A DNA stretch of 64,000 nucleotides. It comes from Lachnospiraceae bacterium A2. Its GTDB lineage: Bacteria; Bacillota; Clostridia; Lachnospirales; Lachnospiraceae. The notes below the pieces were generated by a model. That model was not told the origin of the DNA and did no database searches. It saw nothing but the letters and a program-made list of their open reading frames with translations. Of this stretch, positions 31,668-38,810 are shown one piece after another. Made by a program: the position numbers and the translations under genes. The stretch's first letter is position 1. The number at the start of each line of letters is the position of its first letter. The DNA lies in NCBI GenBank assembly GCA_000403315.2, contig KE159638.1:449793-513792 (forward strand). Reading direction: 5' to 3'.

Positions 31668-32360
31668 ATGGCAATGGAGATTAAGGAGAATCTTCCTGAC
31701 TATGGAGTCAGGAAGCAGAATTACAGCAATTTGGAACAGGTTAATACAGAAAAAGAAGTGCAGACAAAAGCAGTAAAGAAGGAAACGGAAAAGAAAAGCA
31801 CATATGGGAGCAGACGGGAATATTCAGAATATCTGAGTCATAAATATGCCTGCCTGACACCAACAAAGGACAGTTCCGTGACAATCAATTCCAGCCTGCT
31901 TTCAAAGGCGGCATCTAATCCCAAAACGGCTGAATGGCTGGAGAATACGCTTTCCCAAATGCCGGACTGTATCAATAAGATATGTGAAAATTCTGCTAAA
32001 AATGGGGCGAGGCTGGTCAGTCTGGAAATCAGCATAGACAGCGAGGACTGTATTACGACAAAGTGCGTAGGTGTTTTTGAAGCTGATCCCGGCACAGAGG
32101 AGTCCAAGAAAATGGCAGAGGAGGCGAGAGCCAGAAATAAAGAGCGTAAAGAGGAATGGGAAAAGCTGCTTGAAAAGAATAAGGAAAAGAAGGTCGGGCA
32201 GGAGAAGCTGGAAGAAAAGAAAGATGGCAGGCAGTATGATATTACTGTAATGGGAACAGATATGGGAAAAGTTACAGAGAATTTGATAAGTAAAATTGGC
32301 AGGGGTAATAGTTCCATATCCACAGTACCGACAGTGACAGGCTTTGATTTAAAAGTGTAA
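31668..32360 (+). CDS. Array protein, family B
   Basis: A 230-residue protein from ATG 31668 after GAGGAGG; the longer in-frame start at 31563 lies inside the upstream gene. Head MEIKENLPDYGVRKQNYSNL, core SSVTINSSLLSKAASNPKTA, strand ARLVSLEISIDSED, then FEADPGTEESKKMAEEARAR and a coiled coil. The tail ITVMGTDMGKVTENLISKIG ends in GFDLKV. The first about 90 bp match those of 25429 almost base for base. Confidence 0.75.
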   Translation: MAMEIKENLPDYGVRKQNYSNLEQVNTEKEVQTKAVKKETEKKSTYGSRREYSEYLSHKYACLTPTKDSSVTINSSLLSKAASNPKTAEWLENTLSQMPDCINKICENSAKNGARLVSLEISIDSEDCITTKCVGVFEADPGTEESKKMAEEARARNKERKEEWEKLLEKNKEKKVGQEKLEEKKDGRQYDITVMGTDMGKVTENLISKIGRGNSSISTVPTVTGFDLKV

Positions 32361-32392
32361 ATATTATATCAAAAAATGGAGGATATTTGAAA

Positions 32393-33157
32393 ATGAGTGT
32401 CAATGGAATTGGAAGTAATTATTGTTATATAGGGACTGCTGTAAATCATATGCAGGAAAAGGCATCTGATACGAATGCAGGCAGGAAAGTGACACAGCAG
32501 CCAGTGAATCTCTCAATTTCTGATGAGGGAAGAAATATGCTGCGGGAAATGGTAAATAAGTTTGAACCTGATTCGGATTATGTCAATGCAAGGGAGCTGA
32601 CAATACAAAATACAAATGAGGTTGCATGGGAACATTATACGGCAATGAGGGGAATCAGCAGCCAGACATTAAAAGATGGAAATTATAATGTGGAAGATGT
32701 AATGAAATCAATCATGGATACATATGAGGCCCGTTATAATGAAATCGTAAAAAAACATGAAAAAGGAGACCGTGAAGTTTCTTATGAACTAACGGGGAAA
32801 AGGTCGCTGACGCTTGAAGAAGATTTGGCTGGACTGGATGAGGCTTTTAAGATGCGTCTGGCAAATCTGGAAGGATATATTACCTGCCAGCAGACAAACA
32901 AAGCCTTTGAAAATCCGGACAGTTCATGGTTTTTCAATAGAAACGGTTCCCAAAATGAAGGAAAAACACAGGACAGGATTCCGCTTTTTGACACAGAATA
33001 CCAGGATTCGGCAGTATCAATCATGGAGCAGACAAGAGAAAAGTTTTTGGCGGCGTTCAAGAGTTTTGGTTACAAAAAAGGAACAGCGATAGGCATATTG
33101 GCAGATGTGCTGAATAAGAATATAAGCTTTGAGGCAAAAACAAATCATTTGTTGTAG
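32393..33157 (+). CDS. Array protein, single-copy helical member
   Basis: A 254-residue protein after GGAGG. Head MSVNGIGSNYCYIGTAVNHM; motif QQPVNLSISDEGRNMLREMV, comparable to SISAAGQQF in the protein at 29640. The bulk is helical (DVMKSIMDTYEARYNEIVKK, LEEDLAGLDEAFKMRLANLE) and ends SILADVLNKNISF-like. It shares only the head with families A to C. No export signal or enzyme motif. Confidence 0.7.
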   Translation: MSVNGIGSNYCYIGTAVNHMQEKASDTNAGRKVTQQPVNLSISDEGRNMLREMVNKFEPDSDYVNARELTIQNTNEVAWEHYTAMRGISSQTLKDGNYNVEDVMKSIMDTYEARYNEIVKKHEKGDREVSYELTGKRSLTLEEDLAGLDEAFKMRLANLEGYITCQQTNKAFENPDSSWFFNRNGSQNEGKTQDRIPLFDTEYQDSAVSIMEQTREKFLAAFKSFGYKKGTAIGILADVLNKNISFEAKTNHLL

Positions 33158-33251
33158 GGCAAATGCTATTATGAAGATGATTATGGGCATTTATTGTTTA
33201 GCGGATGAAAGGCAGTTCCACAGATTATTTTAGAGTTTGGAGGAAAAAAGT

Positions 33252-33923
33252 ATGTCAGTTAGTATTTCAGATTATCTGGTGCATTTGCAGGAAGGGCTTA
33301 AACTTAATAGAGAGTGTTTGAAGTCTCAGGGAAGCCAAAATGAAGACCGGAAAGTGTTTCACAGGGATTCCTTAGAAGTTTCCCAATTATCGAAAAACAG
33401 GGAAATTTTAATGGATAAAATAAAGCATACGGTAGTGCAGTCGGCTGCATCGTTCAGCGATATGAGAGCTGGAATCTTAAAAGAAATCAGGGAAGAAAAA
33501 GGGCAGTATGGTTATCACGATGTAGTGAATGCCTGCGGGCTGAGCTATGCAAGACTGTATTCAGAAATCGAACTGCGTCATGAAAATGAACAGTATTATA
33601 AGACAGATGGGACGCCGCTGACAAAGGAAGAAGAGATTGAATGGCTGGATATGCAGTATGGGCAGGAAGTGGAGTGGCAGAAGTCCTGTGCCAGAATAGC
33701 GGCACAAGGGCAGGCATTTCAGGGAAATATTTCGGAAACGCCGACAAAAGAGATAGAAAAACTGGAAGATGCTTTTTATCAGGCGAGAGATGCTTATATG
33801 AAGCTGTACCATGAAAGCAAACAGGATGGGAGGCCGCTTGCTTTGCAGAATTTTGTTTTTGGGAACAGCCGGATGTATGAAGTGCTGGACAGATTAGGAA
33901 ATTTACAGGAGAGGGTGGAATAA
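33252..33923 (+). CDS. Array protein, single-copy helical member
   Basis: A 223-residue protein from ATG 33252 (GGAGG at 33239-33243). It begins MSVSISDYLVHLQEGLKLNR and has RDSLEVSQLSKNREILMDKI near residue 40. The remainder is predicted helical with charged repeats (LYSEIELRHENEQYYKTDGT, LEDAFYQARDAYMKLYHESK). Its stop overlaps the ATG of the next gene (TAATG), so the two are translated together. Function unknown. Confidence 0.7.
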   Translation: MSVSISDYLVHLQEGLKLNRECLKSQGSQNEDRKVFHRDSLEVSQLSKNREILMDKIKHTVVQSAASFSDMRAGILKEIREEKGQYGYHDVVNACGLSYARLYSEIELRHENEQYYKTDGTPLTKEEEIEWLDMQYGQEVEWQKSCARIAAQGQAFQGNISETPTKEIEKLEDAFYQARDAYMKLYHESKQDGRPLALQNFVFGNSRMYEVLDRLGNLQERVE

Positions 33924-34528
33924 TGCAGGTTAATTCGTCCAATGGTTCATTGCAGAACAGATACTTTTCAGGGACAGGAAGCATAGGAGGTATCCATCTG
34001 CCTGACTTTCATGATAAATATGTTTTCTCAAAAAAGAAAAGCCGCGTCAGTGATGAGGAGTACCGGAGGCAGATCAGGGAACAGGCTTATAAGGATTTTG
34101 AAAAAGGGCAGTTCCAAAACAAATCCGAAGGATTTAATAAGCTGATGAAAAGTTACACATCGGAAGTGTCCCCGGACAGAAAGGGAATCATCACTTCCGG
34201 TCTGAAAGCTGTTTCAAAGAACAGGAAGAATGTGCCTAAGCCCATAGACATTGTGGCAACGCTGCTGGAAGGGAAAGTGAAATATCAGAAACTGCCGTCA
34301 GGAAACAGCGATTACATAGAATTTTACGATAAGAATGGGGAAATGGTGGCGACTTATTCCAATAATGGGTGGACGATGTATACCACCAATGCGGAGGCAT
34401 CCAGACAGACGGAAATGTGCATGATCTATAATGAGGCATGGGGAAACGCAAAGAGGGGCATTCCGCTGGCGGGTGAAGAAGCGGTGGGTGTGGAAAATCC
34501 GCAGAATAGTTTTGACACTAAAGCATAG
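33923..34528 (+). CDS. Array protein ending in FDTKA
   Basis: A 201-residue protein starting within the TAATG junction. It has GTGSIGGIHLPDFHDKYVFS, then a basic helical part (EEYRRQIREQAYKDFEKGQF) and a beta hairpin (SDYIEFYDKNGEMVATYSNN, GWTMYTTNAEASRQ). The C-terminus NPQNSFDTKA recalls the (G/S)FD(I/L/T)K(A/V) end of family B. No homolog is recognised; it is preserved as a pair with the gene at 33252. Confidence 0.7.
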   Translation: MQVNSSNGSLQNRYFSGTGSIGGIHLPDFHDKYVFSKKKSRVSDEEYRRQIREQAYKDFEKGQFQNKSEGFNKLMKSYTSEVSPDRKGIITSGLKAVSKNRKNVPKPIDIVATLLEGKVKYQKLPSGNSDYIEFYDKNGEMVATYSNNGWTMYTTNAEASRQTEMCMIYNEAWGNAKRGIPLAGEEAVGVENPQNSFDTKA

Positions 34529-34550
34529 CAGAAAATAAATTTTACGGTTT

Positions 34551-34650
34551 CATATCCCCTATAAGCTACAACCTGACAAGGCAGGGCAGGCATCCCCGGT
34601 TTTCCGGCAGATTGGGAAATTGCGGGGTTTTAGGACAATAGGAAGGAGAG
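34551..34650 (+). repeat. Array intergenic repeat, copy 6
   Basis: Module I: ATAAGCTACAACCTGACAAG, then CATCCCCGGTTTTCCGGCAG and AAATTGCGGGG. Ends at AAGGAGAG of the tautomerase gene. Hairpin II is absent. Confidence 0.65.
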
Positions 34651-34655
34651 ATAAA

Positions 34656-34865
34656 ATGCCTTATATTTCAGTCGAAAGTGGAGCTTTATCAGATGGTCAA
34701 AAGGAGGAACTGATAAAACGGTTGACGGAAGTGTCTTCCGAAATTATGAAAGTGCCGCAAGAATTTTTTGTTACAACAATTAAGAAAGTGCCGGACAAAA
34801 ATTTTGGCATTGGAGGCAAAACGATTGATAAAGTAAAAGCAGAGTATATACAGACACATAAATGA
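34656..34865 (+). CDS. 4-oxalocrotonate tautomerase-family enzyme
   Basis: A 69-residue protein from ATG 34656. After Met removal, Pro becomes the N-terminal catalytic base (MPYISVESGALSDGQKEELI). Further features are TEVSSEIMKVPQEFFVTTI and FGIGGKTIDKVKAEYI. It is of the size of DmpI-like tautomerases, which assemble as hexamers. Substrate unknown. It is an ordinary enzyme enclosed by array repeats. Confidence 0.85.
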   Translation: MPYISVESGALSDGQKEELIKRLTEVSSEIMKVPQEFFVTTIKKVPDKNFGIGGKTIDKVKAEYIQTHK

Positions 34866-34948
34866 TTTTCGGGAGGAAAGGGCGGCTTTGTGTAAATGGA
34901 TTAAGGATAGCTGGAGGAAAATAGGCGCAGAGGAATATAGGAGGGATA

Positions 34949-35416
34949 ATGAATCATACAGTTTTAGAATTTGAATGTGTCGGCATGGATAATGGAGGGA
35001 AATTTCCAATCGAATATACCGGGCGGGGGCAGGACATATCGCCGGAATTTGTGATTAAAAATTTATCGTCAGATGCAAAGACGCTTGCTATTACATTAGA
35101 GGATATATCCCACCCGATTAAAAACTTTACGCACTGGCTTATTTGGAATATTCCTGCCGCTGACAGGATAAAGGGGGATATTCCGACAGGCAGGATTGTT
35201 CCAGCGTTAGGGAATGCCTGTCAGGGCATAGGATACGGTATTCATCGGTATGCAGGCCCGAAGCCGCCGAAAGGGAAAAAGCATACTTACCGCTTTACAG
35301 TTTATTCCTTAGACTGTGAAATGAACATAAGCACCAATTCCATGAAAAGAAATTTTCTGAAGAAGGCAGAAAAGCATATCATTCAAAAAGGCAGTATTGT
35401 TGGTGACTTTGAATAA
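34949..35416 (+). CDS. YbhB/YbcL-type PEBP protein
   Basis: A 155-residue member of the Raf-kinase-inhibitor-like family: FPIEYTGRGQDISPEFVIKN, the ligand-pocket strand TLAITLEDISHPIKNFTHWL and IWNIPA, then GIGYGIHRYAGPKPPKGKKH. Members bind small phosphorylated or anionic ligands; the bacterial role is unclear. AGGAGGG precedes ATG. Confidence 0.88.
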   Translation: MNHTVLEFECVGMDNGGKFPIEYTGRGQDISPEFVIKNLSSDAKTLAITLEDISHPIKNFTHWLIWNIPAADRIKGDIPTGRIVPALGNACQGIGYGIHRYAGPKPPKGKKHTYRFTVYSLDCEMNISTNSMKRNFLKKAEKHIIQKGSIVGDFE

Positions 35417-35430
35417 GAAATAAATTTCAA

Positions 35431-35550
35431 CGGCTTTATATCCATAATATGCTACAGCTTGGCAAGGCAGGGGCAGTCAATCCCGTCATTATGGAAGATT
35501 GGGGAATTGGGGAGCAGGGGCGGTTCTGATTGACAAAGAGGCGTTTTTTC
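35431..35550 (+). repeat. Array intergenic repeat, copy 7 (both modules)
   Basis: Holds module I (ATATGCTACAGCTTGGCAAG, CAATCCCGTCATTATGGAAG, GGGGAATTGGGGAGC) followed by module II (AGGGGCGGTTCTGATTGACA, AAGAGGCG). It shows that the two hairpin modules belong to one unit. Confidence 0.65.
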
Positions 35551-35597
35551 TTTGCTTGGATTGGGAATTTAAAAGGTGAGAATATCAAGGAGGTTTT

Positions 35598-35807
35598 ATG
35601 CGTAAATGTATTCGCTGTGGCAACTCAATGATTGAGGGCTGTGGGATAAAAGTAAAAGGTGGAGCATACGGGATTGTTTTGACAGATAATGAGAATAAGT
35701 GGTGGGGCGGGCGTATAGGTGAACCCAAAGTTGCAATCTGCCCTAATTGCGGTGAAGTTTCTATTTATCTGGAAAATATGGAAAAGTTAAAAAATAATGA
35801 GAAATAA
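35598..35807 (+). CDS. Zinc-ribbon protein
   Basis: A 69-residue protein with two Cys pairs, KCIRCGNSMIEGCGI near the start and ICPNCGEVSIY near the end, forming a probable zinc ribbon around a Gly-rich, Trp-containing middle (NENKWWGGRIGEPKV). AAGGAGG precedes ATG. It may bind nucleic acid or only be structural. No further context. Confidence 0.7.
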   Translation: MRKCIRCGNSMIEGCGIKVKGGAYGIVLTDNENKWWGGRIGEPKVAICPNCGEVSIYLENMEKLKNNEK

Positions 35808-35809
35808 AA

Positions 35810-35938
35810 CTATTGGCTCCATATCCGCAATAAGCCACAGAGGACTGACAGGGCAGGCATCCCCGGCGTTTCGGAAGATTGGGGAATCGGGGAGCAGTGC
35901 GGCCTAATGAGCCGTAATATTGAAAACAATGGAGGAAT
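35810..35938 (+). repeat. Array intergenic repeat, copy 8
   Basis: Module I: CCGCAATAAGCCACAGAGGA, CATCCCCGGCGTTTCGGAAG, GGGGAATCGGGGAGC; stem CCCCG (35861-35865) with CGGGG (35888-35892). Module II has shrunk to GCGGCCTAATGAGCCG. GGAGG of the next gene follows. Confidence 0.7.
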
Positions 35939-35945
35939 TTTAGGA

Positions 35946-37490
35946 ATGGGAATAACGAATGTCAATGACCAGACTTCCGCATATGGAGCGGCTTTCAGGG
36001 ACAAGCCGATATTTCTCATGTCGGTAAAAGAGACAGAGGCATTTTTTAATGGGAAGATGCGCAGGAACATGGAGCTGCGGGAGGATACCTGCACGCTCAG
36101 CAGCAATCATACATACCGCAGGCAGCATACTGTCTATGAGGTTTCTGACAGGGACAAAGGCAGCGCGTTCCTGGATTTGAACTTCCTGATTAAGGATGAG
36201 ACGAGCAGCCTGAAAGGAAACCTCAGTGATGATAAAGATGTGGATTTTTATAATTTTTCCATCCCATTTATGAGTATGCAGAGGAATTACTTTAGCGTTG
36301 AGGCTTATCTGGATATGCCGGAGGGGTGCGATTATGACCTTATCTTGTATGACGAATACGGCAATCAGGTAGGAAAGGCAGAGTGGGACGGGGAAGGCCG
36401 GAAGAAGCTGAACATCCCGAATTGGGATATAGACACCAATAAATACTGTCTCAAGGTGGAAAAGGGAAACGGGGAGGCGGTTTCCCCGGATGATTATTAC
36501 AAGATCGGTTTCCATGTTTCCGAAAATAAGGAGCATGAAAAGACGGATGCCGTCAGGGAAGCATATGGGAATCTCCATAATGCATACAGCCGGAAGGATG
36601 GAAACTGGCGGGAGTATCTTGATAAATATAATGCCGTCTTAAAGGAGACGGAGCAGAATTACAGAAAAGAGCTGGAGCAGCTCCACCAGAAGCAGTTTGA
36701 CAGCCTGCCGGAAGAAAAGAAGTATAAGGGTGGGCGTACCGTGGATGAACTGCTGCAGGACATGGCGGAGGGGAAGGGCTTAAACGATGCGGAACTGGAG
36801 TATGTGAAGATTTTTGCCAACCTGAAAGACATGGAAAAGGCGCAGAATAAAGCAGAACTGAAAAACAGCTTTTCAGATGATTTCGTTAAGAATTTGGAGG
36901 GGATGGGCATTTCCCGTGACGACATAGAAGGTATGCGTGTAAGGATTGGGAGCAATGGGGATGTGGCTGTGGACGGGATAGAGGATAGAGCCGTCCGGGA
37001 ACAGGTACAGAAACTGATAGATGAAAAATACGGTGACCGGATGTACCAGTATTACATAGGGATTGCGGACAGCGTGGGGAATCTGTCCTCTAATGCATAT
37101 CAATATGCTACGGACGTGCAGGAAGTCCGGCGTTACCTGAAAGGGGTTACGGGAGAGGATATTCCATTAGAAAATCTTTATCTGACGCCCGACGGGAAGA
37201 TTGGAGGGCTGCCGGAGAAAGCTGCCAGCCTTATCAATAAGACAAAGGACAATGCCAAGATAGAACGGATGAAGGATGCGCTGGTGGATATCATAGGGAA
37301 TATCAGGATAAGCGGCGGTCTGGGAATTCCCGATTTTACTTCACAGTTCCAGTTTAAGGACGGGGCGTTCTTTGTGATGGACAGCGGTTTTGCGGTGGAT
37401 ATGGGCGCACTGGATGGCCGTCTGACCCCACAGTCTTCTGGCAATATGTATTCTGATATGTATAAATATCAGTTTAGGAAAGTGTTATAA
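35946..37490 (+). CDS. Large array protein with PPC-like domain (copy 2)
   Basis: A 514-residue homolog of the protein at 23997, from ATG 35946 after GGAGG at 35931-35935; the in-frame ATG at 35907 lies inside the repeat. The PPC-like part shows SSLKGNLSDDKDVDFYNFSI, MPEGCDYDLILYDEYGNQVG and DDYYKIGF. The helical part includes QNYRKELEQLHQKQFDSLPE, LNDAELEYVKIFANLKDMEK, and VRIGSNGDVAVDGIEDRAVR. The order of domains is the same as in the first copy. No signal peptide is visible, which is odd for a PPC protein. Confidence 0.74.
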   Translation: MGITNVNDQTSAYGAAFRDKPIFLMSVKETEAFFNGKMRRNMELREDTCTLSSNHTYRRQHTVYEVSDRDKGSAFLDLNFLIKDETSSLKGNLSDDKDVDFYNFSIPFMSMQRNYFSVEAYLDMPEGCDYDLILYDEYGNQVGKAEWDGEGRKKLNIPNWDIDTNKYCLKVEKGNGEAVSPDDYYKIGFHVSENKEHEKTDAVREAYGNLHNAYSRKDGNWREYLDKYNAVLKETEQNYRKELEQLHQKQFDSLPEEKKYKGGRTVDELLQDMAEGKGLNDAELEYVKIFANLKDMEKAQNKAELKNSFSDDFVKNLEGMGISRDDIEGMRVRIGSNGDVAVDGIEDRAVREQVQKLIDEKYGDRMYQYYIGIADSVGNLSSNAYQYATDVQEVRRYLKGVTGEDIPLENLYLTPDGKIGGLPEKAASLINKTKDNAKIERMKDALVDIIGNIRISGGLGIPDFTSQFQFKDGAFFVMDSGFAVDMGALDGRLTPQSSGNMYSDMYKYQFRKVL

Positions 37491-37514
37491 ACAGCGGTTA
37501 GGAGGATTTAAAAA

Positions 37515-38012
37515 ATGAGCATAAACGGAATAGGGACAGCAGCTTACCCGATAGAAAGGTATCCGGCGGGAAAAGCAGAAAAGAGCGCAGAATTTGGGAC
37601 TGCGGGATTTATGGATATAGCGGCGGAAAAGGCAGCGCAGGATAAAGCAGCCGGTCAGGATGAAAAAGCCTTTGAGATGGTTGGCCGGGGCGCCCCGCAG
37701 GGTGTAAAGGATGCGTGGATGGATGCGGCGAAAGAAGTAAATGCAAATGGCATGGGAATCCGGGGCAACGGGATGATGAGCCATATATCGCAGATGATGG
37801 TGCAGCGGCTCAACAAACAGCTTAGGGGTGAAACGGAGAATTTTGACATTCTTGGAAATACAGTGGAATCTGCGATCCAGGCAACGAAACAGGCACTGTA
37901 CGATTTGGAGCATCCCGTGGTATATACGCCCAGAAGCATAGAGGTTCAGCAGGCGCGCATCAAAGAAGGGGAATTTTACAGGGCATTTTTGGAGAAGCTG
38001 GAACGGTTATAG
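37515..38012 (+). CDS. Array protein, family C-like head
   Basis: A 165-residue protein after GGAGG. Head MSINGIGTAAYPIERYPAGK resembles family C, then an Ala/Lys helix (FMDIAAEKAAQDKAAGQDEK). The middle GRGAPQGVKDAWMDAAKEVN and MMSHISQMMVQRLNKQLRGE differ from families A to C. Such proteins look like partners rather than enzymes. Function unknown. Confidence 0.7.
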   Translation: MSINGIGTAAYPIERYPAGKAEKSAEFGTAGFMDIAAEKAAQDKAAGQDEKAFEMVGRGAPQGVKDAWMDAAKEVNANGMGIRGNGMMSHISQMMVQRLNKQLRGETENFDILGNTVESAIQATKQALYDLEHPVVYTPRSIEVQQARIKEGEFYRAFLEKLERL

Positions 38013-38098
38013 ATGCTTTTCGCAATAAGCCACAAGGCGAATAAGACGGAGCAGGGGCGGCTCTGAACGCCAGAGGAGCCGCAGTATCGAAGGAGGAT
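38013..38098 (+). repeat. Array intergenic repeat, copy 9
   Basis: CGCAATAAGCCACAAGGCG, then module II with GCGGCTC (38057-38063) pairing with GAGCCGC (38076-38082), then AGTATCGAAGGAGG of the next gene. Module I is shortened. Confidence 0.7.
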
Positions 38099-38104
38099 TT
38101 TAAA

Positions 38105-38785
38105 ATGGCTGTCAGCGGAGTAGGGCAAAATTATTATCAGAACAATATGGAAACAAAGAGGAACACAAAAAATGTAAACAGTGCGGATAAGTTTGCGCTG
38201 GAAAAGACAGGAAGCACGCAGGGATTATCGGAAGCGGAAGAAATGGAACAGTTTAAGAAGGAATTTTACGAAGATCTGTCTAAAGTCACCAATCACAGGA
38301 CGGTGAGCAATGCGGCTGTCAATATCTCGGAGGCGGCATTCAGAGCGATGAAGGAAAACCCGCAATATAAGGAAAAGGTTCTTTCGCTGATCCAAAGGGA
38401 TTGGGGAGATTCCTATGCGCCGAGGAATTGTTCCGTGCTGATAACTGTTGGTGCGACGCTGAATGAGTACAGGGCGGATTCATGGCCAGTAGGGTATGAT
38501 TCGGAATTTGATGTGCGGTCACAGAACAGTTTCTATAAAAGGACGAGTGAAAAGAAAGACAAACAGGAGGAGCTTCTGGAAAAATATCTGGAAAAGCGGG
38601 CGCAGGCTAAGAGACAGCAGCAGGAGCTGTTGGATGAAAAGGCTGCAAAAGCGGAGCAGGAAAGGAGCAGACTGGAAAAGGCGTGGGCTGGCAGCAGGCA
38701 GATGGCGGCGGCATCCAGTGCCTATGAATCAAATGTGATGATGGAAACTGCTGTAAGCGACGATTCAATGTTCGGTTCGTTATAG
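38105..38785 (+). CDS. Array protein, family A (last copy)
   Basis: A 226-residue protein after AAGGAGG. MAVSGVGQNYYQNNMETKRN head, LSEAEEMEQFKKEFYEDLSK helix, core SNAAVNISEAAFRAMKENPQ, strand CSVLITVGATLNEYRADSW. Then the near-invariant coiled coil KYLEKRAQAKRQQQELLDEK and tail ASSAYESNVMMETAVSDDSM. It lies 11 kb from its closest relatives at 26299 and 27064 but keeps the same end blocks. Confidence 0.78.
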   Translation: MAVSGVGQNYYQNNMETKRNTKNVNSADKFALEKTGSTQGLSEAEEMEQFKKEFYEDLSKVTNHRTVSNAAVNISEAAFRAMKENPQYKEKVLSLIQRDWGDSYAPRNCSVLITVGATLNEYRADSWPVGYDSEFDVRSQNSFYKRTSEKKDKQEELLEKYLEKRAQAKRQQQELLDEKAAKAEQERSRLEKAWAGSRQMAAASSAYESNVMMETAVSDDSMFGSL

Positions 38786-38810
38786 TAAAACAATGGAGGA
38801 AATTAAGAAA

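Noticed and set aside
23241-38098. CRISPR-like array
   Set aside because: The repeats are 70-130 nt, degenerate and separated by whole genes, not by short spacers; no cas gene is near.
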